NCBI GenBank assembly: GCA_030673645.1
Contig: DAOVIO010000202.1
Span: 1 to 6,540 of the forward strand
DNA from: JAGLSB01 sp023135955
Lineage (GTDB): Bacteria; Bacteroidota; Bacteroidia; Bacteroidales; GCA-2748055
Length of the DNA stretch: 6,540 nt
Direction: 5' to 3'
Part shown: in pieces, positions 6,443 through 6,540 of the stretch
Layout of the letters: each line of letters opens with the position of its first letter
How positions within the stretch are numbered: the first letter of the stretch is position 1
Notes under the pieces: model-generated
The model's database searches: none
The model's input: the letters and a program-made list of their open reading frames with translations, nothing else
Told to the model about the DNA's origin: nothing
Position numbers and translations under genes: made by a program

Positions 6443-6540
6443 GTATCTGTTGCTTCAGTTCAAGAAGCCAGGGTAAAGGTATATCCCAACCCATTAATCG
6501 AAGGCGAACTTAGCATATCATCAAATTTTAACATCGAAAA

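Larger units (their letters stand above)
5069..6540 (+). pseudogene. 5'-truncated T9SS-type surface protein gene with two Big_2 domains (open at right edge)
   Basis: The frame is open for 490 codons to the window edge but begins at AAG directly after an in-frame TAA (5063-5065). The nearest in-frame ATG upstream (5045) gives only MESTGR before that stop. No later start is followed by a signal peptide, and the first internal ATG (5423) lies inside a Big_2 domain. Numbering from AAG as residue 1: a beta-sandwich fragment 1-95 (VAIKVSFWDGVAGTLKLVY, then ATFFVTAKF and FVRVI), resembling accessory domains of secreted polysaccharide-acting enzymes; Big_2 domain 98-181 (VNWSTNDPKVATVNSSGLVS); a jelly-roll-like module about 186-370 (NNWDIED, closing YWFDNFTLGYG), reminiscent of carbohydrate-binding modules; Big_2 domain 374-458 (VTWSSSNESVATVNASGAVT); and the start of a T9SS sorting domain with YPNP at 6482-6493. 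A T9SS cargo needs a Sec signal, so the present frame is probably the 3' part of a gene whose N-terminus, perhaps catalytic, was lost. Translation from GTG 5093 or TTG is possible but would give a non-exported product. Confidence 0.7.

Overview
The window looks like Bacteroidota. Three signs support this: two neighbouring secreted-protein genes end in, or run into, a type IX secretion (T9SS) type A sorting domain with a YPNP motif; the start codons lack Shine-Dalgarno sequences and sit in A-rich leaders; and base composition is AT-rich with very AT-rich intergenic DNA. A formylglycine sulfatase of the serine type, plus surface proteins built from beta-sandwich and carbohydrate-binding-like modules, suggests a polysaccharide-degrading, perhaps marine or anaerobic, member. 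The genus cannot be read from this window.

Layout. On the minus strand, 1-369 is the N-terminal 123 codons of an exported sulfatase that runs off the left edge. Overlapping its start by 17 nt is a 132-codon minus-strand frame (353-751) that reads as a beta-sandwich domain. It has no start codon and looks like the 3' remnant of a decayed or frameshifted gene. About 370 bp without a convincing gene (752-1120) separates these from the plus-strand genes. Its start-proximal half is extremely AT-rich.

On the plus strand, 1121-4927 encodes a complete 1268-residue exported protein: signal peptide, two lamin-tail-like domains that are internal copies of each other, a cadherin-like sandwich, several related YYV-type beta modules, a PKD-like domain and a T9SS sorting tail. 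A strong intrinsic terminator closes it at 4949-4986. About 80 bp later a second T9SS-type frame begins abruptly (5069-6540, open at the right edge). It carries a beta-sandwich fragment, a Big_2 domain, a jelly-roll-like module, a second Big_2 domain and the start of a sorting domain. It has no signal peptide and no acceptable start, and an in-frame stop lies directly upstream, so it is read as the 3' part of a gene that lost its 5' end.

Taken together, the window holds one intact large surface or secreted protein and one probably functional sulfatase, each flanked by a 5'-deleted gene remnant. This pattern suggests repeated rearrangement in an accessory, glycan-related region. No RNA gene, CRISPR array, transposase or recognisable insertion-sequence end was found.
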